Shown here piece by piece: positions 5,624 through 12,505 of a stretch of DNA of 13,981 nucleotides (position 1 is its first letter; the number at the start of each line of letters is the position of its first letter). The notes under the pieces are model-generated. The model made no database searches. It saw only the letters and a program-made list of their open reading frames with translations, and had not been told where the DNA came from. This stretch comes from Ruminococcaceae bacterium UBA5905 (GTDB lineage: Bacteria > Bacillota > Clostridia > Oscillospirales > Acutalibacteraceae), in NCBI GenBank assembly GCA_002431285.1, contig DJEF01000028.1:5279-19259 (forward strand). The letters run 5' to 3'. The translations under genes were made by a program, and so were the position numbers.

Positions 5624-8600
5624 CGGTTTTTGCCTCCTTCATGGCATCCAGTGCCTGACGCAGGGTGTCCAGAGAATCCCCGCCGCCTTTCGTCTCGATT
5701 TTCACCGCGTAATAGGGCTTACCGGCGGCGCTGATGAGCACCCGCCCGGGCAGCGCCGCCGTCAACCGTACCCCCGCCGCCATATCCAGCGTTCGGGGAT
5801 ACAGATACAGGGTGCCGCCCTGCTCCCGAATCTCCCTGATGCCGCAGGCGGCGGCGGTATTGCGCAGCAGCGCCACGTCGATCAGTCCCTGCACCGCCGT
5901 CGGCGGCTCCCCGAACCGGTCGATCAGCTCGTCATAGACGTCCATGGAATCCTCGTCCGTGCGGATATCTGCGATCCGGCGGTAAATCTCCAGCCGCTGG
6001 GCGTTGTCGCCGATATAATTCTCCGGGATATGCGCCGACACAGGCAGATCCACCAGACAATCCACCTGCGCCGCGGCAGGTTGTCCTTTTTCTTCCTCTA
6101 CCGCCTCGGACAGCAGCTTGAGGTACATATCGTAGCCCACCGCCTCCATATGGCCGTGCTGCTGAGCGCCCAGGAGGTTACCGGCGCCCCGAATTTCCAT
6201 ATCCCGCATGGCAATCTTGAACCCGGCGCCGAATTCGGTGAATTCCCGCATCGCCTCCAGCCGCTTTTCCGCCACATCGGACAATTCCTTGCCCCGGGTA
6301 AAGGTGAGATAGGCATACGCCCGACGGGAGGAACGCCCCACCCGTCCCCGCAGCTGATGCAGCTGGGACAGACCGTAGCGGTCGGCATTTTCGATGATGA
6401 GGGTGTTGACATTGGGAATATCCACACCGGTCTCGATGATGGTGGTGCAGACCAGCACATCCACCTCATGTTCCAGCACCTGCCGCCAGATTTCCGACAG
6501 CTCCTCCTCGCTCATACGGCCGTGCGCCACCGCCAGCCGCGCCTCCGGCACCCGGGCATGAATCGCCGCCGCGCACATATCAATGTTGTCGATGCGATTG
6601 TGGAGATAATACACCTGTCCGTCCCGGCGCAGCTCCCGCCGGATGGCGTCCGCAATGACCCCGGCATCCTGCTCCAGCACATAGGTCTGCACCGGGCGGC
6701 GATCCTGGGGGGCTTCTTCAATGACCGACATATCCCGAATGCCGCTCATGGCCATATTCAGGGTGCGGGGAATGGGGGTAGCGGACAGGGTCAGCACATC
6801 CACATTGGGGGTCAGCTCCTTGATACGCTCCTTTTGGCTGACGCCGAACCGCTGCTCCTCGTCCACGATGAACAGCCCCAGATCGTGAAACTGCACATCC
6901 GCCGACAGCAGCCGGTGGGTGCCCACCACGATATCCACCTCGCCGCTTTTCAGCTTGCGCACCGTTTCCGCCTGCTGCCTGGCGGTGCGGAACCGGGAGA
7001 GCATCTCCACGTGCACCGGGAATCCCTCAAACCGCTTGAGGATGGTGTTGTAATGCTGAAACGCCAGAATGGTAGTGGGCACCAGCAGAGCGCACTGCTT
7101 TCCCTCGGTGACGCATTTGAACGCCGCCCGCAGCGCCACCTCGGTCTTGCCGAAGCCCACATCGCCGCACAGCAGCCGGTCCATGGGGATGGGGCGCTCC
7201 ATATCGGATTTGATCTCGTCGATACAGCGCAGCTGATCCTCCGTTTCGGCATATTCGAAATGCCGTTCAAAGTCGTACTGCCACTCCTCATCGGGGCCGA
7301 ACGCATAGCCCGGCGACGCCATCCGCTTGCCGTACAGGGCGATGAGCTGGCGGGCAATATCCTTGACCGCCGAGCGCACCCGGGTCTTGGCTTTTTGCCA
7401 TTCCTGCCCGCCCAGCCGATGGAGCTTGACGGTGGCGTCCTCCTTGGTGCCAATATATTTGCTCACCAGATCCAGCTGGGTCACCGGCACATACAGGGTG
7501 TCCCCCTTGGCGTATTCCAGCTTGATATAGTCCTTGACGACCCCCTGTACCTCCACCTGGTGGACGCCCTGATAGACGCCGATGCCGTGGGCGGAATGCA
7601 CCACATAGTCGCCCACCTGCAATTCCGACAGGCTGTGAATATCCAGCCCCTTGTTCTGTTTGCGGCGGCGGGCGCGTTTCGCCGCCGCCACCCGGCCGTG
7701 GGTGATCACCGCCAGCGCCGCATCCGGCAGCTCCAGCCCCGCAGACAAGCCTCCGGTGGTCACCAGCACCTGCCCCTTCACCGGTCTCTCCGGCGCCTTG
7801 GCATAAATGGCGGGGATACCGGCTTTTTGCAGATTCTCCGCCAGCACCTGCGCCGCCTTTTCCTCGCCCCCCGCCAGCACAACACACGCCAGCTTGCGAT
7901 CCAGGCAATCCCGCAGGTCCTCCGCCAGCAGATCCACCCGCCCCGACCACACCGGCAGCTGCCGGGCGTTGACGGAATAGATGGCGGCGGGGCGTATATC
8001 CCCCTGCGCCCGGGCAAAGGCATCCAGCAGCAGACCGCTGCCCTGTTCGAGCCGCCGTACCACATCGTTCCACTCCAGCAGATGAGTGGTCAGCTCCCGA
8101 CAGAGATGTCCCTCCGCCAGCAGCGATTCCACATCCTGCTCCAACTGCCAGTGGGTGGTGCGCACCCGCTCCTTCAGCTTGGCGGGCTCACTGGCGACCA
8201 GCAGCGCATCCCGCAGATAGTCGAACAACGTCGCCGGGGTATAGAGCAATGAAATATACGGATCCATAGAGGCGGGCTGTATCCCGCCCCGCAGCCGATC
8301 AGCATCCGCCAGCAGATTTTTCTTCACCTCCGCCGCCATGCGCCCCCGCTGGGCGCCCGCCAGCTCCGTGATCCGGGCGGCCAGCGCCGCCGGATCGTCG
8401 CAGGCGATCTCCGCCGCCGGCGGGATTGCCACCGCCTCCAGCGACTCGGTGCGCCGCTGGGACAGCAGATCAAAGGCGGCGATGGTATCCACCGTGTCGC
8501 CCCACAGCTCGATGCGCACAGGGGCGGCGCTGTCCGCCGGGTACACATCCACGATGCCGCCCCGCACCGCGAATTGTCCGGCGCCCTCGATCTGGGCGCA

Positions 8601-9086
8601 GCGCTCATAGCCCGCCGCAGACAGTGCGGCAGGCAGATCCGCCACCGGCAGCACCGCCCCGGCGGTCAGCTCCAGCGTCCGGGACAGCAGCGTATCCGGC
8701 GGGATGGTGTATTGAATCGCCGCCTCCACGCAGGCGACCGCCGCGTCATAGTTGCCCTCCGCCAGCGTAGCCAGCGTGCCCAGCCGCATCTGCTCATATT
8801 CCCGTGAGGCGCTCTCCGTGGGGCGCAGGGTGATTTCCCGGGCGGGCAGGTATTCCACCCGCAGCCCCAGCGCCCGCAGATCCTCCACCATCCGGGCAGC
8901 CTCCGCCTCGTCCGCCGTCAGCACCGCCACCCGGCGTTTCAGGCTCTGCCGCAGCCCGGCGGCGAACACCGCCTTATGGATATGCGCCAGCCCGATCACC
9001 GACACGGCTCCGTGACCTGCCCGCAGATCGGCGCACACATTTTTATAGACCGGCAGCGCCGCCAGTCCGGCATCCCAAAAGCTCAT
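5616..9086 (-). CDS. mfd: Transcription-repair coupling factor Mfd
   Basis: A complete 1156-residue Mfd, the normal length. Mfd is a DNA translocase that displaces RNA polymerase stalled at lesions and recruits UvrA to the site. Domains in order: UvrB-homology region (about 1-350); linker and D3/D4; CarD-like RNA polymerase-interacting domain (about 490-550, beginning VGDYVVHSAHGIGVYQG); RecG-like helicase core with Walker A GDVGFGKT (641-648), DEEQ box (742-745), SATPIPRTL and QLRGRVGRS; and a C-terminal autoinhibitory/TRCF domain. The ATG at 9086 follows GGGAGA by a few bases and lies 19 bases after the pth stop. The pth-mfd order is widespread in Firmicutes. Much of the reverse strand is open because of the GC-rich codon use and should not be read as genes. 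Confidence 0.98.
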   Translation of the reverse strand: MSFWDAGLAALPVYKNVCADLRAGHGAVSVIGLAHIHKAVFAAGLRQSLKRRVAVLTADEAEAARMVEDLRALGLRVEYLPAREITLRPTESASREYEQMRLGTLATLAEGNYDAAVACVEAAIQYTIPPDTLLSRTLELTAGAVLPVADLPAALSAAGYERCAQIEGAGQFAVRGGIVDVYPADSAAPVRIELWGDTVDTIAAFDLLSQRRTESLEAVAIPPAAEIACDDPAALAARITELAGAQRGRMAAEVKKNLLADADRLRGGIQPASMDPYISLLYTPATLFDYLRDALLVASEPAKLKERVRTTHWQLEQDVESLLAEGHLCRELTTHLLEWNDVVRRLEQGSGLLLDAFARAQGDIRPAAIYSVNARQLPVWSGRVDLLAEDLRDCLDRKLACVVLAGGEEKAAQVLAENLQKAGIPAIYAKAPERPVKGQVLVTTGGLSAGLELPDAALAVITHGRVAAAKRARRRKQNKGLDIHSLSELQVGDYVVHSAHGIGVYQGVHQVEVQGVVKDYIKLEYAKGDTLYVPVTQLDLVSKYIGTKEDATVKLHRLGGQEWQKAKTRVRSAVKDIARQLIALYGKRMASPGYAFGPDEEWQYDFERHFEYAETEDQLRCIDEIKSDMERPIPMDRLLCGDVGFGKTEVALRAAFKCVTEGKQCALLVPTTILAFQHYNTILKRFEGFPVHVEMLSRFRTARQQAETVRKLKSGEVDIVVGTHRLLSADVQFHDLGLFIVDEEQRFGVSQKERIKELTPNVDVLTLSATPIPRTLNMAMSGIRDMSVIEEAPQDRRPVQTYVLEQDAGVIADAIRRELRRDGQVYYLHNRIDNIDMCAAAIHARVPEARLAVAHGRMSEEELSEIWRQVLEHEVDVLVCTTIIETGVDIPNVNTLIIENADRYGLSQLHQLRGRVGRSSRRAYAYLTFTRGKELSDVAEKRLEAMREFTEFGAGFKIAMRDMEIRGAGNLLGAQQHGHMEAVGYDMYLKLLSEAVEEEKGQPAAAQVDCLVDLPVSAHIPENYIGDNAQRLEIYRRIADIRTDEDSMDVYDELIDRFGEPPTAVQGLIDVALLRNTAAACGIREIREQGGTLYLYPRTLDMAAGVRLTAALPGRVLISAAGKPYYAVKIETKGGGDSLDTLRQALDAMKEAKTDG

Positions 9087-9105
9087 ACAGTTCTCCCGAT
9101 TATTT

Positions 9106-9696
9106 TTAGTGCGAATAGCGGTTCATCGCCTGGTCGATATGACCGGCGACGATCAACTGTGCCGCCCCCGCCGCTTTTTCGTAAGCCTCCTCCATCACCG
9201 GCTGCTCCTCGGGCTTAAACCGGGACAGCACCCAATCCGCCATATCGTAGGCGGGGTGCGGCTTCGCCCCCACTCCGATGCGCACCCGGGGGAAGGCGTC
9301 GGTGCCGATGCAGCCGATGATGCTGCGCAGCCCCTTCTGCCCGCCGTCGCTGCCGCCGCGGCGCACCCGCACCGCCCCCAGGGGCAGCGCCACATCGTCG
9401 CTGAATACCAGCAGCTGCTCCGGCGTCAGCTTATAAAAGCGCATCGCCGCCTGCACCGCCTCACCGCTCAGATTCATAAAGGTCTGGGGAAACAGCAGCA
9501 GCACCCGCCGTCCGTCGATCTCGCCGACGCCGGTGAGCGCCTTACACTGCTTTTTGTTCAGCTCCGTGTGCAACTCCTTTGCCAGCGCCTGCAGCGCCCC
9601 GTAGCCGGCGTTGTGCCGGGTATTCTCATAGGCCATACCGGGGTTCCCCAATCCTACGATCAGAAAATCCACCCCGCCGGTGCGTTGAAACAGCAT
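9106..9696 (-). CDS. pth: Peptidyl-tRNA hydrolase
   Basis: A 196-residue bacterial Pth, which releases peptides from peptidyl-tRNAs that drop off the ribosome. The core starts at VGLGNPG (14-20). ENTRHNAG (24-31) contains catalytic His28 (His20 in E. coli). FMNLSG (73-78) holds the conserved Asn75, and SDDVALP (99-105) holds Asp100, the partner of the histidine. The segment corresponding to E. coli His113-Asn114 reads Gln120-Lys121, a departure from the E. coli residues. The ATG at 9696 is preferred over ATGs at 9726 and 9723: it gives the N-terminus usual for related clostridial proteins, has GGAAG upstream, and the earlier ATGs sit at the inferred transcription start with no ribosome site. 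It is the first gene of the operon. Confidence 0.94.
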   Translation of the reverse strand: MLFQRTGGVDFLIVGLGNPGMAYENTRHNAGYGALQALAKELHTELNKKQCKALTGVGEIDGRRVLLLFPQTFMNLSGEAVQAAMRFYKLTPEQLLVFSDDVALPLGAVRVRRGGSDGGQKGLRSIIGCIGTDAFPRVRIGVGAKPHPAYDMADWVLSRFKPEEQPVMEEAYEKAAGAAQLIVAGHIDQAMNRYSH

Positions 9697-9732
9697 CCGA
9701 CCCCACTTCCTTTCCCAATACATCATCGTTGT

Positions 9733-9761
9733 ATTATAACAAATTCCAGGCTTCTGTGCAA
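9733..9761 (-). promoter_or_regulatory. Promoter of the pth-mfd-ybaK-mnmA-fruK operon
   Basis: On the minus strand there is a perfect -10 TATAAT (9733-9738) with an extended TG one base upstream (9740-9741). A partial -35 TTGCAC (9756-9761) lies at 17 bases spacing. The inferred start of transcription is near 9726, leaving about 30 bases before the pth ATG at 9696. Confidence 0.75.
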
Positions 9762-9801
9762 GCCCTTTGTCCGGATAAAACCGTGCGTTTTCGGCAAAAG
9801 C

Positions 9802-9834
9802 AATACAATATACCGCTTCGGGAACGGTTGTATT
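9802..9834. repeat. Interrupted inverted repeat in the pth/ligase divergent region
   Basis: AATACAA (9802-9808) is matched by TTGTATT (9828-9834), and inside it ACCG pairs with CGGT across CTTCGGGAA. It lies between the two divergent promoters, about 40 bases upstream of the pth -35 and 55 upstream of the ligase -35. It may be an operator. The remaining bases of the divergent region show nothing else clear. Confidence 0.35.
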
Positions 9835-9889
9835 CCGACGGCTCTGTCTGGTGGGAACAGCGAAAATGGTAACAGGTTTGTAAACTCTC

Positions 9890-9918
9890 TTGCAAGCCGC
9901 GGCAAATTGTGATATAGT
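9890..9918 (+). promoter_or_regulatory. Promoter of the O-antigen-ligase-family gene
   Basis: A plus-strand promoter: -35 TTGCAA (9890-9895), 17-base spacer, -10 TATAGT (9913-9918) with extended TGA directly before it. Transcription would start near 9925, which rules out the in-frame TTG at 9924 as a start codon. Confidence 0.7.
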
Positions 9919-9956
9919 AGCCGTTGGCGCTCAAAAGCAACTGCGCTTACAGCGGT

Positions 9957-9964
9957 AAGGAGGT
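9957..9964 (+). promoter_or_regulatory. Strong ribosome binding site before a non-ATG start
   Basis: AAGGAGGT, the strongest Shine-Dalgarno match near the ligase 5' end. No ATG follows in frame. Downstream in-frame candidates are ATC at 9972 (8 bases after GGAGG) and TTG at 9978 (14 bases after). A GTG at 9963 overlaps the site itself. Confidence 0.65.
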
Positions 9965-9977
9965 GGCGACAATCCGA

Positions 9978-11366
9978 TTGACCGAAACAACGATCCGCTG
10001 GAATGAACCGGCGACCTGGGCTATTCTGCTCATAGCCGTGATCCCGCTCTTTCCGGAATATATCAGCTTTTTTCTGGTGATCGCCGCTACTGTTCCCGGC
10101 TATTTTGCCCTACGCAGGCAGCCGGCCGTGCGTCCCGGACGCATATCCAGACTGCTCCTGCTGTATATCGCCTATATCGGCATCGGGCTGGCCTATTCCG
10201 TCTCACAGAACAGCACCCTGCTCACCTTCGGTATGTGGGGTTTCTTCTTCGGTATGTTCTGCCTGCTGCGCTCTCTGCTCACCAGCCGGGAGCGGCTGGA
10301 AACGCTGGCCTGTTTCATCACCCTGACTGCCGCCGTGGTCGGTCTGATCGCCTGTCTGCAATTCTATATCGGCGATTTCACCGGTACCAATCCCATTCGG
10401 TTCTGGGAATTTCTGGACAAGCGCGTGTATGAGTGGCTGCCCCTGAAAACCAGCCGCATCGACTATATGCTGCGTGCCTGCTCCACTTTCAACAATCCCA
10501 ATGTGCTGTCGGAATATCTCACCATGACCATTCCTCTGGGCGTATTCTACGCCAAAGGACAGCCGGAAAACACCTTTGCCAAGCACGCGGCCAACGGCTG
10601 CCTGATTCTGATGGTAGCCGGCGTGATCTTCTCTTTCTCGCGGGGAGGCTATATCGCTCTGGCCGTACTGCTGGCGGCGCTGGCCTGCTTTAATCTGCGG
10701 GAGCACTTTTCCTCCATTGTGGTGTATGCCTTCTCCGGCCTGCTGCTGATCCCCGGCCGGGCGGTGGAGCGCATTCTCAGCATTCTCCCCGGCATCAAGA
10801 CCGGCAGCGATATCCTTGACAGTTTCAAGGTTCCTGCCGAGCAGATCGGTTCCGCCGCCCAGGAAGTCATCAGCACATCCGGGGCCGACGTGGCCATCAA
10901 TATCCGCTGGCAGATCTGGCTGGAATCCCTAAAGATGTTTGCGGAACGTCCGCTTTGTGGTTTCGGCACCGGAGTCCATGCCACATGGAAACTGTTTTTG
11001 CAGCGGAATCTGCCCGTTGTGCACGCCCACAATCTGGTGTTACAACTGCTGGTGGAGGGCGGATTGATCGGTCTGTGCATTTTCCTGTGTCTGGGTTTCC
11101 GGACGGCCGTCAACGGGCTGGAGCTGATGCGGAAGAACTGGCAGCCCCGCTCTTTCTGGATGGGGTATGCGGTCATTGGTTTCGGGGTTGCTTTCTGCGT
11201 GCAGGGGATATTCGATTATCCGCTGATGACCCCCAAACTGGTATGCCATTTCATGCTCATGCTGGTGCTGGCCGAACGGGCGGTGCGACTGTTCGATACC
11301 CGTTCTCTTTCGTTGCGGAAATACCTGAAAAAGCGCCGGGAAAAGCGCCGCCAAACGGCCGACTGA
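9978..11366 (+). CDS. O-antigen ligase / Wzy polymerase family membrane protein
   Basis: A polytopic inner-membrane protein of the O-antigen ligase (Wzy_C) family, 462 residues from the TTG at 9978. Such proteins transfer or polymerise undecaprenyl-linked glycans on the outer face of the membrane. About 10-11 hydrophobic segments are visible. STFNNPNVLSEYL (about 169-181) is the signature common in Firmicute members. SRGG follows at about 221-224. A large extracellular loop (about 262-350) ends in NIRWQIW (Arg310), a GFGTGVH stretch and VHAHN (His349/His351), then LLVEGGLIG. The arginine and histidine correspond to residues important for catalysis in WaaL/Wzy. The C-terminus is a basic cytoplasmic tail. 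The start is uncertain (TTG 9978 or ATC 9972). It is a single-gene unit with its own promoter and no glycosyltransferase neighbours in view. In a Gram-positive it would act on capsule, exopolysaccharide or a cell-wall glycan; the exact substrate is unknown. Confidence 0.85.
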   Translation: MTETTIRWNEPATWAILLIAVIPLFPEYISFFLVIAATVPGYFALRRQPAVRPGRISRLLLLYIAYIGIGLAYSVSQNSTLLTFGMWGFFFGMFCLLRSLLTSRERLETLACFITLTAAVVGLIACLQFYIGDFTGTNPIRFWEFLDKRVYEWLPLKTSRIDYMLRACSTFNNPNVLSEYLTMTIPLGVFYAKGQPENTFAKHAANGCLILMVAGVIFSFSRGGYIALAVLLAALACFNLREHFSSIVVYAFSGLLLIPGRAVERILSILPGIKTGSDILDSFKVPAEQIGSAAQEVISTSGADVAINIRWQIWLESLKMFAERPLCGFGTGVHATWKLFLQRNLPVVHAHNLVLQLLVEGGLIGLCIFLCLGFRTAVNGLELMRKNWQPRSFWMGYAVIGFGVAFCVQGIFDYPLMTPKLVCHFMLMLVLAERAVRLFDTRSLSLRKYLKKRREKRRQTAD

Positions 11367-11449
11367 TCGGTGTCGTATGACCCGATTCACGCAGCATGGG
11401 CGAAAGCGACGGCATTGAGCCGCCAGATCAGATCCTCACATACTAAAAG

Positions 11450-11487
11450 GTGCCCCGCCGATGCCCATCTGGTTATCGGCGGGGCAC
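11450..11487. terminator. Bidirectional terminator between ligase and AraC genes
   Basis: A 13-bp perfect GC-rich stem (11450-11462 with 11475-11487) has a 12-base loop. It is followed by TTAAATTTCTT on the plus strand and CTTTTAG on the minus strand. It lies 84 bases after the ligase stop and 52 beyond the AraC stop, so it serves both converging genes. The rest of 11367-11538 shows only a short imperfect hairpin (11367-11385). Confidence 0.85.
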
Positions 11488-11538
11488 TTAAATTTCTTAT
11501 AAACAGCTCTCTGCTCCGTTCACATGATGCGCCCGACT

Positions 11539-12387
11539 CTACTCATTCGATCCGCCGCCATTCCGGCCGCTCATCAAGCGACCGGACCGGGGCTTTGCGC
11601 CCCTCATGCGCATTCGATACTGCGTGGGAGAAATCTTTTCCCTGGAAGTGAAAAAGCGGCTGAAGGTCATACCGTCCGTATATCCGTTTGAAATAGCAAT
11701 CTGCGTCACCGTGGCGTTTGTTTCGGCCAGCATCTTTTTAGCCGCGTTCATCCGCAATTCACTTATGTAGGCTTTGGGTGAAAGACCGGTGCGTTCTTTA
11801 AACAGTCGGAGCAAATAGGTGTGGCTGATACCCAGAGCCGTAACCAAATCCCGTACTTCAACAGGTGTATGCAAGTTGCTCTTAATATAGTTGAGCGAAA
11901 AAGCAAAATACACATCTGCGTTGGACAATTGCTTTTCAGGACCCTGCGCATGACTGTTGAAAATATGCAAAAAGCACTCCAGAATTTCCCCGGCTGTCAC
12001 CGTGCGATTATGATTGTTTCGAATAAACTGCGCGGTATTCTTTACAACGGAAGTGTCGCCGTAGCGGAAGATCAGGGTTTGCGGGTCGGCATTGTATTTG
12101 TCGAACAGTTTGCCGATCGTTTCATCGTCCGAGGTAATCCATAAAAATTCCCACGGTTCATCCTTGTCCGGATAATACTCCTCCATCTGACCCTGACGTA
12201 TCAAAAAGCCCTGACCACTGGTGACCGGATGCCCATTATAATATCCCTTGCCGGCAAAAACGTAGTGAATCAAATAAATATTTCTGGTACCGGGTCCGAA
12301 ACGGTTATTGGCCGGATCGGCGCTGCATCCGATATTGTTGATCCGCGGCAGCGGGCTCTGCTCGACGCAAACCATATGCGCAAACAT
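11539..12387 (-). CDS. AraC-family transcriptional regulator
   Basis: A 282-residue AraC/XylS regulator. The N-terminal cupin-like effector domain (about 30-100) includes a YLIHYVFAGKGYY stretch (38-50) and GFLIRQGQMEEYYPD (60-74), typical of sugar-sensing members. The C-terminal DNA-binding domain has two helix-turn-helices. The first is at about 177-198 (VRDLVTALGISHTYLLRLFKE region). The second is at about 224-250 and contains the IAISNGYTDGMTFSRFF segment. About 20 basic and Gly/Ser-rich residues follow, a tail longer than usual. The ATG at 12387 has AGAGGA 7 bases upstream. It is divergent from the beta-helix gene and shares a 118-base control region with it, so that gene is its likely target; it may also control its own promoter. 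The inducer is unknown. Confidence 0.92.
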   Translation of the reverse strand: MFAHMVCVEQSPLPRINNIGCSADPANNRFGPGTRNIYLIHYVFAGKGYYNGHPVTSGQGFLIRQGQMEEYYPDKDEPWEFLWITSDDETIGKLFDKYNADPQTLIFRYGDTSVVKNTAQFIRNNHNRTVTAGEILECFLHIFNSHAQGPEKQLSNADVYFAFSLNYIKSNLHTPVEVRDLVTALGISHTYLLRLFKERTGLSPKAYISELRMNAAKKMLAETNATVTQIAISNGYTDGMTFSRFFTSREKISPTQYRMRMRGAKPRSGRLMSGRNGGGSNE

Positions 12388-12419
12388 ATTCTGTCCTCTC
12401 TTCTACGGTGTTTGTTTCA

Positions 12420-12449
12420 ATTATGCTATAAAAAGTGCGGATTTGTCAA
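12420..12449 (-). promoter_or_regulatory. Promoter of the AraC-family gene
   Basis: On the minus strand, a perfect -35 TTGACA (12444-12449), an 18-base spacer and -10 CATAAT (12420-12425). Both elements overlap the inverted repeat at 12422-12456, which suggests autorepression. Confidence 0.7.
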
Positions 12450-12456
12450 TAGCATA
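12422..12456. promoter_or_regulatory. Candidate operator: 8-bp inverted repeat
   Basis: TATGCTAT (12422-12429) and ATAGCATA (12449-12456) are perfect inverted copies separated by 19 bases. The left copy overlaps the araC -10. The right copy touches the araC -35 and occupies the -35 position of the divergent beta-helix promoter, as expected for an activator site. Assignment to the neighbouring AraC protein is inference. Confidence 0.55.
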
Positions 12457-12470
12457 CACCCCCTTTCCTG

Positions 12471-12479
12471 TGGTATATT
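12471..12479 (+). promoter_or_regulatory. Extended -10 promoter of the beta-helix gene
   Basis: TGG followed by TATATT (12474-12479) forms an extended -10. At 17 bases spacing the -35 position reads AGCATA, with no consensus match, which fits a promoter needing an activator. The inferred transcription start lies near 12486, leaving a leader of about 20 bases. Confidence 0.55.
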
Positions 12480-12505
12480 ATGCGCAAGAAAACGGAGGTG
12501 TTTCA

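Noticed and set aside
5595..8252. Very long plus-strand open frame (885 codons) opposite mfd
   Set aside because: It lies antisense to an unmistakable Mfd, its translation has no recognisable family (His/Gln/Arg-rich low complexity), and GC-biased codons on the other strand explain the lack of stops.
9697..9726. ATGs at 9726 and 9723 as the pth start
   Set aside because: They fall at the inferred transcription start just after a TATAAT box, with no ribosome site; the ATG at 9696 gives the family-like N-terminus.
9924..9977. In-frame TTG at 9924 as the start of the ligase gene
   Set aside because: It lies at the predicted transcription start and has no ribosome site, whereas AAGGAGGT is located downstream at 9957-9964.
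12443..12479. TTGTCA at 12443 as the -35 of the beta-helix promoter
   Set aside because: The spacing to TATATT is 25 bases, too long for sigma-70-type recognition; the same bases serve the araC -35 on the other strand.
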